A DNA stretch of 64,000 bases from Malania oleifera (lineage: Eukaryota > Streptophyta > Magnoliopsida > Santalales > Ximeniaceae): contig NC_080422.1 of the NCBI RefSeq assembly GCF_029873635.1, forward strand, positions 59,121,889 to 59,185,888, in the 5' to 3' direction. Position numbers and translations under genes: made by a program. The notes below the pieces were generated by a model. That model saw only the letters and a list, made by a program, of their open reading frames with translations. It made no database searches and was not told the origin of the DNA. Positions 10,652-22,260 of the stretch are shown in pieces (position 1 is the stretch's first letter; every line of letters begins with the position of its first letter).

Positions 10652-12440
10652 AATTTTTTTATTAAATAAATTGAGAATGAAGTAAAATATGATGCTTCAC
10701 AAAAATTAGAAGATCTAGAAATCAAAGAAGAAAAAGAAGAGAAAAATGAAGAAACTTGAAACGATGATCCTATAGAAAATTTTGAGTTGCCAAAGGAATG
10801 GAAATACGTAATAAACCACCCTGAAGATCAGATCATAGGAGAACCTACTAGAGGAGTAACTACTAGATCATCATTAAAGAACTTATGTAATCACTATCCA
10901 TTTTTATCACAAGAAGAACCTAAAATTATAGATGAAGCTTTAAGTGATGATTCTTGGATAATAGCTATGCAAGAAGAATTAAATCAATTTAAAAGTAGTG
11001 TTTGGAAATTAGTTCTTAGGCCCGATAACCACTCAATAATTGAAACTAAATGGGTTTTTAGGAATAAAAAGGATGAAAATGCCATAGTTGTAAGAAATAA
11101 AGCAAGACTTGTAGCTCAAGGATACAATCAAGAAGAATGAATAGACTATGATGAGAATTTTGCTCCCATAACTAGAATGGAAGCTATTAGAATGTTCTTA
11201 ACATATGCATCTCATAAAGAATTCAAACTATATCAAATGGATATAAAAACTGCTTTTCTAAATGGTTTTATAAATGAAGAAGTTACGCTGTTCCTGGTTT
11301 TTTGGACATATACAATCCCGATCATGTATTTAGATTAACAAACACATTGTATAGGTTAAAACAAGCTTCTAGAGCTTGGTATGAGAGATTAAGAAGATTC
11401 TTACTAGAAAATGGTTTCTTAAGAGGAAAGGTGGATAGTTATTAAGTCTAAAAATAAAGACATGCTTATCATTAAAATCTATTTTGATGATATTATATTT
11501 GGTGCTACAAACAATGAATTATAGAAGGAATTTGCAAAGTGTATGCAAGATGAGTTTGATACGAGTATGATGGGAGAGTTAAATTACTTCCTAGGATTAA
11601 AAATCAAGCAAGCTAAAAATGGAACGTTTATAAATCAATCAAAATATATAAGAGTTATGCATAAAAGGTTTGACATGGAAGGAAGTAAGCCCATAGGTAC
11701 CCCCATTAGCACCTCCATAAGTCTTGACAATGATGAAAAAGGAAAATCAGTAGAAATGAAGTCCTATAGAGGTATGATAGGAAGTTTGTTATATTTGACA
11801 GCTAGTAGACCGGACATAATGTTTAGTGTATGTATGTGCGCTCAGTTTCAATAAGATTCTAAGCAATCCCATCAAATAGCAGTGAAAAGAATCCTAAGAT
11901 ACTTGATTAGAACTATTGATTTAGGACTTTGGTACCCTAAGGACACTGGATTTGAAATGATTAGTTATTCGGATGCCGATTCCATGGGTTGTAAGATTGA
12001 TAGGAAAAGTACAAACAGGACTTGTCACTCTCTAGGACGATCTCTTGTCTCTTCGTTCTCTAAGAAACAAAATTTCATAGCTTTACCAACCGCTAAGGCT
12101 GAGTATGTGGCAGCTAGTAGTTTCTGTGCACAAACACTCTATATGAAATTACAATTAAAAGACTTTAATTTAGAGTACTCAGTCATACCAATTAAGTGTG
12201 ATAATACAAGTGCAATAAACATTTATAAAAATCCGATATCACACTCAAGAACTAAGCATATTGATATAAGACATCATTTTCTAAGAGATAACGTACAAAA
12301 AGAAGACATATTACTTAAATTCATAAATACAAATGATTAATGGACGAATATTTTAACAAAACCCCTCCCCGAAGAGAGATTTATATCAATTAGAAGAGAA
12401 CTTGGTTTATTACATAGTAGAGAAGTTGTTTAAGAAGAGT
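10652..12440 (+). pseudogene. pol: RT and RNase H of copia element A
   Basis: After the solo LTR the integrase-RT linker resumes. It is acidic, then LPKEWKYVINHPEDQIIGEP. RT starts near 10850 with [13 protein letters not shown] and ends its first frame at a TGA at 11138-11140. The region 11280-11450 is frameshifted. The catalytic box reads YFDD (11480-11491) rather than YVDD. The later RT block is at 11543-11854 (KRFDMEGSKPIGTPIST, SRPDIMFSVCMCAQFQ). RNase H is at 11882-12340 (SYSDADSMGCKIDRKST, SHSRTKHIDIRHHFLRD). A TAA then replaces the Gln of the usual NDQW, and the conserved tail with LTKPLPEERFISIRRELGL runs to about 12430. Inactive. Confidence 0.9.
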
Positions 12441-12847
12441 TCATGTTGAGTGAAAAAAGAAAATTTAAAACATTAAGGGGGCCAGGCAATTGAGCTTGGA
12501 AGCTTAGTCAACCGAGTAGTGTAAATTGGAGGGTCAGGAACCTGAGCCATATGATCTCAAGTAACTAATGTTGCACTACTTGTTGCAAATTGATCTTTAT
12601 AAATTGTTAGGAGACTGAGCACAAATCATCAGGCTCGTAGATCCTATATATTTTAAGCATGAAAAAACCTAACTTTTCAGATCTCATGCTACTGACCTCT
12701 GTCCCCTCACTCACCCAAGGCTCCAACTCTTGGTCTCCCTCGATTCTTAACTCAAAATCCCTTGAATCAAAGCCTCACAATCACTCTCCTATAGATTTTC
12801 CCACGATTTCCAGGGTTTCACTTGGCTAGTTCGTTTGCTTCTCTATG
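12441..12847 (+). promoter_or_regulatory. Spacer with motif cluster and TATA-like box upstream of element A third ORF
   Basis: No coding. At about 12480-12640 there are repeats resembling the motif in A's own LTR U3: CCAGGCAATTGAGC, GTCAACCGAGTAG, GGTCAGGAACCTGAGCC and GGAGACTGAGC. A TATA-like box TATATATT is at 12645-12652. A pyrimidine-rich stretch of roughly 190 bases then runs to an ATG at 12848. The order matches the LTR promoter. I infer a possible internal promoter for the third ORF. Confidence 0.45.
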
Positions 12848-14083
12848 ATAATGATGCCTAGCACCAAAAGTACGACAAACTGAGGTGCTTTTTCAGGAAG
12901 AGATGACCGGAACATCGAACAATGGCTCACAAATCCTTTATCAAAGCATTGATACCGAACACATCTTTGTTCTACAGAACCAATCTTCAATAAAATTCTT
13001 AATACACCCTCATTTCATTATGAATTTCCCGACATTCTATCGATGTTTCAAGAAATTGGCTGGAAGAACTTTGTCATTTACCAATCAAAAGGGCTATACC
13101 CAAACTTAGTTAAAATATTTTATGCAAATATGATACATGGATAAAACATACTAACCACTGAGGTTAGGGAAAAGAGGATAGTCCTAACTCCACAAACTTT
13201 AGCTCCAATTTTGCATATAGCCCGGGAGAATTTGAATGTCCTGCACTTGCTCAAACTTGGATTATGGAGTAAGGTTTCACTCCTAAGGAATTTTTGCCGC
13301 TAATAATGGTAGAAGCACCGATACACTTTGGACAACCTCCAATGTATAATCAACTGAACCTGCAAGCTCAAATTCTTCAGAAGATAATCACAAACAATAT
13401 CCTACCCCAAGACGGTTCATATGATCATATCTCCTATGTTGATTGTTTTGGGTTGTGGTGTTTGCTAAAAAGGAAGAAACTCAATCTATCTAGATTAATT
13501 TTGAAATGGATGTGGGCTAAATTAGAAGCTTGACGAGTCACTCTTCCATATGGAGGTGTTCTTAACCTTATCTTTGCCCATCTTAGTGTCACTACCCCTA
13601 CTGAACTATGCATAAATCGTACTCGGTATGACCTTTTCAAGTCTACAACCCTAAAGCAAATGGGATATGAAAATCATAAGCAAGGTTGGTTTTTGAAAGG
13701 CGGACGACCACAAAGGCCAACAACTGTACCTCCACCTCCAGAATAGCAACAAGGACCTACATCTGATACTCCTTCTTGGTTTGTACCCTTCCACCATGAG
13801 TTCACTACATTCAGTAGAGACATGTGTTCTGGCCTCTAGTCACTTCAGGAGAATGTATCCTCACTCCACACTACTTGCTCCTCACTTGACCAGTGCCTTA
13901 CTCGCATAAAGTAGTATAAGGCTAGTTCTTCATGGAGTGTTGATCCCATGGATACTAGCTTTGCCCCTTGTAGTGATGATTCATTTGATGAAGAATCTTA
14001 AGAAGGAAGTAAAGGGGGTACTGGAGATGATGATGATGCAGCTGATGATGTAGCAAATGATGATAATGCTTCTCATGATTGAA
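12848..14083 (+). pseudogene. Third ORF of element A (putative plant transposon protein domain, acidic tail)
   Basis: This lies where env-like genes sit in Sireviruses. The N-terminal part (about 12890-13270) reads NIEQWLTNP, ILSMFQEIGWKNFVIYQ and LVKIFYANM, matching the same gene in elements C and E. It also fits my memory of the plant 'putative plant transposon protein' domain (FYANL, then a basic turn and an IL-I segment). A middle block follows (LQKIITNNILPQDGS, YVDCFGLWCLL, RVTLPYGGVLN, KQMGYENHKQGWFLKG), then a Pro-rich stretch, and last a tail of repeated Asp at about 13960-14080. Stops near 12878, 12947, 13142, 13530 and 13745 break it. No clear signal peptide or membrane segment argues for an envelope. 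Function unknown. Confidence 0.7.
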
Positions 14084-14634
14084 CTATTTGTCATTTTTGT
14101 TGCAGTAATATCTACGCATTGGCTTTGCCCTTGTGTTGCTTTGTTTTTTTTTTCTTTTGGTTTGGCTTGTAACGCCCTATGATTATGAATTTTTGTACTC
14201 TTTGATGCCTATTTGACTATGCTTATTGTTATGTTTTATCCTAAGCCTCCTTGTCACTATGCTACTTATCTCTTTTGATTGATGTCAAAGGGGGAGAGAT
14301 ATCTTAGAGAGCAAAAATGAGAGCATGCTAATAATGAGATCACATAAGAATAATTTTGACAGTATTACATAGAGGAGAAAGCACAAATCAGCATAACGAG
14401 AAAGCACAAATGAGCATAATGCAAACTATTTAAGATAATACTTTAAATAAATACTTGAAATATGATTGTAATACTAGTATGTTGAAATGAGCTATCATGC
14501 ACTTATACTTGATTATGATATACTGATTTTTTTATTTAAAAACCTCATTTTGATATATATGTTTAAATATATGCTTATTGTAAGGGGGATCCTTATCAAG
14601 CTTCTGTCATGTTTGGTCCTTATTTGTCATCATC
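14084..14634 (+). other. 3' untranslated region of element A
   Basis: Non-coding, T-rich. It contains two purine runs with GGGGGAGA (14289 and near 14583), spare polypurine-like tracts ahead of the one at the LTR boundary. I see no gene. Confidence 0.5.
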
Positions 14635-14648
14635 AAAAAGGGGGAGAT
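14635..14648 (+). other. Polypurine tract of element A
   Basis: AAAAAGGGGGAGAT directly abuts the 3' LTR start. It is preceded by TTTGTCATCATC, a block repeated at the same place in B, C and the 312-bp micro-insertion. It would prime plus-strand DNA synthesis. Confidence 0.8.
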
Positions 14649-16506
14649 TGTTTTCCTAACGTGGCTTTCGAATCTTGTTCTGATGATAACAAATAAAGGA
14701 TAATTTAACAAGTTATGGTTTAAGTGATGATATTTCAGTAAACCTACTACGTCAAGTCCAAAAGGTGCAAGAATTGAAGGTCCGAAGATCACAAGTACCA
14801 TAAAGCTATACTTCATTCACAAGGTGACCAAATGAAAGCCCAAAGAGGTCCAAGATGGTCAAGACATATGAAGCTTAAAGAATACTCAAGCTCAAGGCAA
14901 AGATGATTCAAAGCAATGATATATATGAAGACCTCAAAGTTTAGAGAGTTTTTAATGTCTTCGGAAAGTCTTATGTAATTACTTCACTTTAAATATCATT
15001 TTGAATGCTTTGAAGCTCACTAGGGGTTAATATGGACTTAGAGACCTTACTTTGAAAACCCCAGAAAATACTTTTTAAAAGTATCAAACCAAGATGGCTA
15101 AGGATTTTGAAAACAAACCTGAAAAAATAGTATTTTTATCTATACAGGCAACTAACCTATGTTTGGTTAGGCTTCTGAAAAAATTCCTGAATTGAATTTG
15201 AAAAGGCAATAAAGGATCAGGCGACTGACCCCTGGCACCTTAAGTGACTGACCCTATTCGGAACTGAAAAAAAATACACCATGTTGAAAGGTTGGGCGAC
15301 TAACCCTCGTAAATGGCTAGTTTTTTTGAATGACTTTTAAATTTCAAATTCGAGTTGCTTGTGCCCCAAACTTTATAAAATCTTGGGAAACACTCCAAGA
15401 TACTTGGGCGACACGAATTTATCACTTTTTGGGTCTATAAATACATGGTCTCTTAAGTCAAATCATACACCAAGAACCGAAAAGCAATTTTCAAGCAATA
15501 TTGCTCACTCTCTCTCAAAGCCCTTTTGCACACATATTCTTGCTAAGAATTCTCTAAGATATACTGAGTCCTTGATCACTGATCTGAGAGCGAAAACTTT
15601 TGAGTTTGATTCAAATGAAAGGAAGAAACTTGGTGGCATTCTTGAGTTTCAAATTCAATTTTATTTGATATTTACTTTGAAGTATTAGTTGTGCTTAATC
15701 TTGTTCTAGCTAGCTCTATCAGAGAGCACTTCTTGTACACAAAAAATCTTTCTTGTCCTTTTGTTTTCTTGACGATTTAGGGTTATTGAATCGTTATGCC
15801 AAGCATGGGGTATCTCTTGGAGAGGGGGGCTCCACCCTAATTGAAGGAGGGATTGTAATGGTTTGCTTCGCCCATAAAGAAGCATTATAGTGGAATCCTT
15901 AGGTGGTCTTGCCTAAGGCGAGGATATAGACTAGTATAAGCCAAACCTCGTAAAAGCTTGGTCTCACTTTCTACCCTTACACTTTAATTTTTTTTCATAT
16001 ATAAATTGCATTGTTGTGTATCTAGGTGTAGGAAGCTAAAAGTTGAGACTGAGAAAATTTTAATTTAAGGAAGTACGTTGATTGATCTTTTGCGGTTTCA
16101 AAGGGAGTACATTGATTAATCGATTTTAGAAACCTTGGTTAAAAGGAAGTGCATAAAGTTCATAAATACAGGGCTATTATCAAACTTTACCTTGAGTTAT
16201 TCATATGTTGAATCGTTGAAAGTGCTACTGCAAAAATATTAGTTAAGTAACTTATGATTGGTAAATTGGTTGGTTGATTGGGTATTGTTTGACATTGTTG
16301 AAAGTATCACATTAAGAATCATTGGTTTGTATTTGATCAATTCATTGATTGAGTGTGGATTGTTATTGGCTTAATTAAGCATTGAAAATCAAATCATTCT
16401 TGTGTGATAAGAAACTTACAAAAGGTTGTGAATTTAGAAAAAGATTTAAAAGAAACTTGTAAAAGCCCAATTCACCCCCCCTTTTGAAAGTACACCTTAG
16501 TTTTCA
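14649..16506 (+). repeat. 3' LTR of element A
   Basis: Starts TGTTTTCCTAAC and ends CCTTAGTTTTCA. Shared with the 5' LTR: CTGATGATAACAAAT near the start, the U3 motif cluster (GGCGACTGACC type, about 15165-15310), TATAAATA at 15436-15443, the GGCGAGGATATAGACTAG landmark near 15917, and CACCCCCCC near the end. It is about 135 bp longer than the 5' LTR and clearly diverged, especially in U3. Confidence 0.85.
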
Positions 16507-17546
16507 AGACCCTTTGGCACGACATAGTCAACGACACTAATGAATCGAATTTCGGATTTCTCATGAGTCTCAACCAAGGCGCAATCAAGAGAAGCATGGG
16601 ATCAACATAGTTGATAGTGACGATTTTCTGCATGAGATTTGCTACAAAGTTTCCTGATTCGAATTTCAAACTTTGTAAACCCTACTGGGTATAAATAATA
16701 GCTACGAACATGTTCTCTAGGATCCTCTTTGGCTAATTATGGGTTAATGATAGACCTAAAATGCCATTGAGAGCAAAACTTAGATTAGATTTAATTGCTT
16801 TCCTTTACATTCCTGTCTTGGTTTTCTTTTGTACTTCTAATCATTAGCGACAGACGATTTGTTTGCAGAGCCATTTTTACATGCTTTCCTCATAGATTAT
16901 AAGATCATTTGATTGTATTCTTTGGATTTAGTGATACACACTCAGTTGGGAGAGGATTGATCGTTTTACATGCTCTCTATTTACTGCTTTCTTTTACTGT
17001 TGTCTTTACATGCTTTAATTTACAACTTTGATTGTGTTGATGCCTTGAGAGATACGATAGCACTTCTATAGATTTAGTCAGGTATACGTAATAGGATTTT
17101 GATCTAAAAAGGTTCTCATGGTCGTTGGGATAGGGTGTACTCCAGTTCCTGACCGCACTCTGAATAGTCGGTGCACCCTTGCTACCCTATGCCATCGAAT
17201 GGTTTCTTTCATCATGTAACCCTAGTAAGGATAACTAACCAAACATAGATTATGCACATGACATCCTATGTCAGATTCATGATTGAGCATTGCTTTGTTG
17301 GAGTAGAGTTAATTTACATTTACATGCTTTCAAGTAGTTGTTAGAAAACATTTTTAAAAATCCCATTTTTCACTTCTTTTTATACAAAGCCCTAAAAAAC
17401 TAATTTGGAAGTGGTTGATAACTGCACTCTAATCCCTGTGGATCAATACCCGAATTCCCTACTTTCTACTAAACTTGGGAATACTTAGGTTCTATAAATA
17501 TTATTTTTTGTAGTTAAGGACCCAAGCCTTGGCAAACCTACCACTG
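16507..17546 (+). repeat. Inverted partial LTR of gypsy group H
   Basis: Reverse-complement match to the left part of the LTR at 20524-22260. Examples are AGTTAAGGACCCAAGCCTTGG at 17512-17531, against its complement near 20537-20557, and the block near 16745-16800 against 21540-21595. It is in plus orientation while the neighbouring gag-protease body is minus. It is truncated on the left exactly where element A's LTR ends, so about the first third of this LTR is missing. Confidence 0.75.
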
Positions 17547-17818
17547 ACCAAGTCGTGCCCAACTGAGTGCTAGTCACGAACATGGTCAAATCTCTCGGCA
17601 ATTGTCTAGTCGGGAAAAGTTTAGAGACTCGACCAGGTCACATGAATGAAAAAATTTTCACGCTTTGGTTGAACTTCTCTGTACTTTAGAAGCTCAAACA
17701 ACTTTCAGGGCGTCGACCATGTCGCACTTGTGTATGCTGGCCGCACTCTAGTTGCACCGCCAAAAACCTAAAACCCATCCCAATGTTTCTAAACCCTATC
17801 TACTTTACTATGTACAAT

Positions 17819-18700
17819 CTAAGTACTCAAGAAGAAAGTAAAAATACTTAGGTTGCCTCTTGAAAGCGCTAAATTTATTGTCTTTAGTGAGGCACGATGA
17901 TAGCTCATGCTGAACTCACCCTTGTTCGAAACTAAAAGTTTCTTCCACCGAATAATGTATTGCAAGAATTTTCTCATATGGATCCTCATGATCAAATATA
18001 GAGGGGCTTTTAGGTGAAGTGTATCCTCAAGAGGGTCCTTCCACAAAATTGAGGGAGGCACTTCCTCAAAACACTTATCTATCATATCAGCGTCCACAAC
18101 TTGGACATCATTGGGTGGATGTTGGGAAGCATGGAATACATTTAGCCAGTGCTGCATATTTCCAAAGGACACGTCCATGATCCCTAACCTACATTGAATG
18201 CAGGCATTAGCCATAGCCAAGAATGGTCATCCTAATAGGACAGGGATTTGGTCTTTTCTTGGGTCTGAGGGTTCCATATCTAAAACTATAAAGTCAATCG
18301 GATAATAGAAGTCCTCGACCTTCACCAAGACGTCCTCTATCACACCCTGGGGTTTTTTGATTAATCGATTGGTGAAAATCAAGGTGACTGGGGTGGGCTT
18401 TAGCTCTACAAATTTGAATTGCTTGAAAACCGAGTACGGAACTAAGTTCACACTTGCCCCCAAATCTAAAAGAGCCCTATCAATCATGTAATCACTAACT
18501 ACATATGACATCGTTGGTGCACTAGGATCTTTTAGTTTAGGAGGAAGATGACCTAATAGAATTAAGCCCACATGCTCAACTAGCCGCACTTGTTTATTCA
18601 TATGCACCCTTGACTTTTGCTTCTGCATGCACAGATCCTCAAGGAACTTGACATATGCAAGCACTTGTTTAATAACATCTAAGAAAGGATTGTTGACCTT
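17819..18700 (-). pseudogene. pol: Protease and downstream segment of gypsy H copy 1
   Basis: Retropepsin-like aspartic protease. The frame 18664-18227 has RALLDLGASVNLVPYSVF (catalytic Asp of DLGAS), then LKPTPVTLIF and PIDFIVLDMEPSDP, the usual core of plant gypsy proteases. The frame is cut by a TGA at about 18226 in a Gly-Arg-Pro-Phe-Leu-type block, where CGA is the likely ancestor. It resumes at 18220-17819 with ANACIQCRLGIMDVSFGNM. Copy 2 carries the same TGA, so that stop is older than the copies or was read differently. No RT follows. Confidence 0.8.
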
Positions 18701-18703
18701 AAC

Positions 18704-20515
18704 TTATCGGAATGTGTCCATGATGGACACAGTGGTGGTCTTCTTCTTAGATCTAAAAGGTGCATGAAGAGTTGCAAGGTAAGGAGCTACACAAATATAA
18801 TGAGGAAGTGCTCCATCCTTAGAAAGAGTAGGTGTTTGAGTATCAGCTACTGGACTAGGAGAGGGAGGTTCACATGGTTCATCAATGGTTTCTTTCCTTG
18901 TCTTCTCTCTACCCTTTTCCTTGTCTAAGTTCACCCTAAACCTATTTTTTACCTCCCTACCACTCCGAAGAATGGTTATAGCCTGAGCTTGCTCATTATA
19001 TGACAAAAGATCAGCAGTCGGTTCACAATCTTCCCCATATTGGCCCTAAGGTTCATTTTAGGGCAACTCGGCAATTTACCCTCATCTTTTCAACTCAAAG
19101 AAGTAGTTAGTTTCTTCATTGTTGCTTATATCTTGGTAATCTATTAAGAGTGAGAGTGAAGTAGTTTCCAATAAACTTGGCGATTAGTCTCAATGCCTTT
19201 GGGGGCTTTGAATGACGTCTCCTAAAAAGAATCATATTTGGGCTGAGGAAGAGATGATTTTTGATAAGATGAAGATTGGGGGACAGAAGTGGGAGGATCC
19301 TAGAAATTTTGGTGTGGGTGAGGAGGTGGAGCAGTGGGTGATATTTAAGGTGTTTGAAATCGGAAACTTGAAGTTTATGGCCCCCACGAGAAGTTAGGAT
19401 GCAATTTCCACCTAGAATTGTATGTGTTTCAATATGGGTCATTAGCTAGCCTATCACACCAATTATGGGTAGCCTTGACTTCTTCCTGCACAAACTCAGG
19501 CTGGGAAGGTGCATTTGTGCAATTATAGCAAATGTGTAAAGGATTAGTACAAATGGTGCACGGGTTGTTTCTATTGTCCTAAGTACAGAAACTAATCTAG
19601 CTTATTGACTATAGTGTGCAGGGTGGGCGCTAGGTCATGGCCAGTGGCTAACTCATAAACTCCCTTAGAATTGGATGATAAAGGTTGGGAAGGTCTACGA
19701 GTAGCGACTACATGCTACTGATAATTTTCGGCAAGCTTCTCGAAGAGAGTTCAGACCTTATTCTCATTTTTAGTGAAGAAAGTTCCTCCATAAGATGCAT
19801 CTACCATAGACATATTTCACTCACCTAGGGACATGATGGTGTGGGCATTTTCGTAGGAGGTCCCTAAAGCGCTCCCAAGTCTCAAAAAATAGTTCCCCAT
19901 CCAATTGTGAGAAACTAGTGATGGCTCTACTAAGCTGGTTAGTCTTCCCAATTAGGAAGTACTTCTTTGAAAACTCATACTACACAGTGGCCCAGTTGGT
20001 CACCAAGTTTGGCTCTAAATACATTAGCCAATATTTGACTTTAGCCTCCTAAGAGAGCTAGAAAAGCCTTAAGCGGAGGGTATCATCACAAAAATTATGG
20101 ATGGAGATGGTGCAACAAATTTTGAGGAATTCATCTAAATGCTTATAAGGATTTTCGTTTGAATTCCCATAAAAATTGAGAAGTGTCGAGATGATGGAAG
20201 TCTTGATCTCGAATTAAGCTGCCTCAACATCAAAAAATCATATTCAATATGGATATGTGTAGGTGTTGGGTACAAAGTAGTCCTTAAGAGACTGAAGTGG
20301 TCGCTCCGCCATCACAGGTTGGTGGGGAGCTTGGGGTTGCCGGATTTGAACAGCGGGAACTGGTGGACGTTCGTCCATAAATTTGAATTGAGGTTACTAA
20401 GTAAAATTGGGATTCGAGGTGGATCTTCTAATGGACCTACAGGATCTCTCAATCTCTGGGTCTATAGGCACTATTTTAAGATCCAAAGAATGCAAACCCA
20501 ACATACACAAGGTTA
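18704..20515 (-). pseudogene. gag: gag of gypsy H copy 1
   Basis: Capsid polyprotein of a plant gypsy element. The Retrotrans_gag-type domain lies at about 20240-19830, read with interruptions: PYKHLDEFLKICCTI, LRLRLFQLS, AITSFSQLDGELFFETWERF and LRKCPHHHVPR. A degraded middle (19116-19800) includes a zinc-finger-like Cys-rich area near 19500. The C-terminal conserved motif QAITILRSGREV at about 19000-18950 leads into protease. Several stops break it. Confidence 0.75.
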
Positions 20516-20523
20516 AAAATGGA

Positions 20524-22260
20524 TTCAAGGTAGGCTCGCCAAGGCTTAGGTCCTTAACTACCAAAAATAATATTTATAAACCTAACTTTTCTCAAGTTCC
20601 ATAGAAAGTGAGTAAGTTTGGTATCAATCCATTGGGACTTAAGCGCGGTTCTCAACCATTTCCAATTCAGTTTACTATAGCTTTATGTACAAGGTAAAAA
20701 GGAGGGATTTTGAAATGTTTTTTTCTAACAATCTACTAATAATATGTAAATTCTATATTAACACTACTCCTACAAAGAATATCTAAGGTCATGAATCACG
20801 CTTAGATTATTGTTTGGCGGAAGTTATTTTTTTGGTCAACTATCCGTCTTAGGCTATCGGCTAAGTAGACCATTTGAGGGCATAAAGTAGCAAAGGTGTA
20901 CCAACCCTCTTCAGCACGATCAGGAAATACGATATACTCTATCTCAATGATCATGAATCCACCCCGTACATAAACCGTAGCCTAATCTGTATAGATGACT
21001 ATTGGCCATATAAGGCTTACAATTCTTATTTTGATGATAACAAATCAAACGATATGTTTAATATGTTTCAAGTAAAATTTTTCAAGAAAATAACAGAGCT
21101 CAAGTGCATAAGAAAGTTCAATGGATTACAAAGAGCATGAAGAACAAAGTTATATTGTGAAAAGTGCAAAGGAAAGATTGCAACTACAAAGATGATGGAA
21201 GAATAAGTTTGAAGACTAAACGACTTATACTTTTAAGGATAAGCTTATTATTTTTTATCTTGATTTGTCATCATCAAAAAGGGGGAGATTGTTGGCCTAA
21301 TAAGGCTTACAATGACTAAATCCCTAACTTGGCTATCCCATCCCCTCGGGTATAATCATTCATAAAGATGGCTTGCATGGTATTTAAATGAAAGCATGTA
21401 AAGGAAAGAATATAAATGAAAGTAGAAAATAAAAGCATGTAAAGGAATGCAATAAAGATGGCTTCAATTGCAAATTCAAAAGTTTGTCAATAACAATTAA
21501 GAGAACAACCAAGAACTAGGACAATAATTTAAATTAAAAGTAGTAAATCTAATCTACTTTGGTTCTCAATGGCTTTCTAGGTTTGTCACTAACCTAAGAG
21601 TGGCCAAAGAGGAACCCTAAGAACATATTCGAAGCTAATATTTATACTCATTAGGGTTTACAGGGTTTGAATTTCAAAATAGGAAAGTTTTGCAAGTATC
21701 TCACATAAAATATCATCGCTGTCATCCAAGTAGAACCCATACTTTCCCCTGGTCGTGCCCTGGTCGAGGCTCATGGCAAATTAGGAATTCAAACTTCAGC
21801 ATCGTTGATGTAGACGTGGTGGTGGGTCTTGCTAATCGAGCTGCCAGTCGAGACTTATAGGATCTTAACTCTAGTTTAGCTTCAGGAACTCGACTTGGTA
21901 GCCCCTCATGTTCTTCCTGGTCAAGCAGTTGGTTGAGACTCTCAGTATCTTTGGCTCGGTCAGCTTCAGTATTTCGCCCTTTGTGTTGTTTGTCGCACCA
22001 CATGGTCCTATAGTGTCTTCTTCTTTTGATTCATTGAGGCTCTAGGAGTTTGGTTAAGCATTTTATTTGAGCTTTAAGTATCCCAAATGCTCCCTTGGCT
22101 TCTTGTAATGCTTAACTGTTCGATTTTAACCAGTTTTTCCTAAAACACAAACAAACATTGCATAGCTCCAAACAATGTTAACAAGGGGTTTTTACAAGAT
22201 AAAAGAAGACAAAACAAAGGTAAATGAGGGCCTAAAATAATGCATTTTAGGGACTCATCA
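20524..22260 (-). repeat. Shared LTR of gypsy group H (between the two bodies)
   Basis: Minus-oriented LTR. The right end TTTTAGGGACTCATCA matches the right end of the LTR at 25423-26999, and its left landmark CTCGCCAAGGCTTAGGTCC matches near 25435. It sits after copy 2's body (as its 3' LTR) and before copy 1's body (as its 5' LTR), giving a body-LTR-body-LTR chain. It contains the 312-bp micro-insertion at 21001-21312; without it the LTR is about 1.42 kb. Confidence 0.8.
21001..21312 (+). mobile_element. 312-bp micro-insertion built from copia LTR start and polypurine tract
   Basis: Flanked by perfect 5-bp duplications TGACT (20996-21000 and 21313-21317). The related LTR at about 25890 has a single TGACT with no insert. 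Inside are a 22-bp terminal direct repeat (21001-21022 and 21291-21312, 19 of 22 equal by eye) and a copia LTR-start segment with TTTTGATGATAACAAATC. At 21260-21290 there is TTTGTCATCATC plus AAAAAGGGGGAGATT, the block that precedes copia 3' LTRs. No coding, no primer site, and no U5. Confidence 0.75.

Larger units (their letters stand above)
4082..16506 (+). mobile_element. Ty1/copia element A with third ORF (host of a gypsy solo LTR)
   Basis: Plus-strand copia element: LTR 4082-5803, primer site 5804-5818, gag, protease, integrase, RT, RNase H, third ORF, polypurine tract 14635-14648, LTR 14649-16506. A gypsy solo LTR interrupts it at 8559-10646. The two LTRs share landmarks but differ at many positions. 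The flanks do not match: the left is copia G gag ending GCTTT, the right is gypsy LTR beginning AGACC, so there is no target duplication. It may be a recombinant of two related insertions. Confidence 0.85.
17547..20523 (-). mobile_element. Gypsy H internal region, copy 1 (gag-protease only)
   Basis: Minus-strand internal body of a Ty3/gypsy element. It runs from gag at the right to a protease and a short C-terminal segment at the left, with no RT, RNase H or integrase. Its 5' leader and primer site are deleted: gag runs almost directly into the LTR at about 20523. It shares block order with copy 2 (22261-25404). The left part (17560-17800) repeats segments such as GGGCGTCGACCATGTCGC, also found at about 22360 in copy 2. 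Confidence 0.8.

Noticed and set aside
13434-13640. Minus-strand frame opposite element A third ORF
   Set aside because: Antisense shadow of the third ORF, whose plus-strand blocks match C and E.
12848-14083. Third ORF as a retroviral-type envelope gene
   Set aside because: No signal peptide, transmembrane segment or cleavage site seen; its acidic tail and conserved blocks point to a soluble protein.
19212-19397. Plus-strand frame within gypsy H gag
   Set aside because: Antisense of the degraded gag of copy 1.
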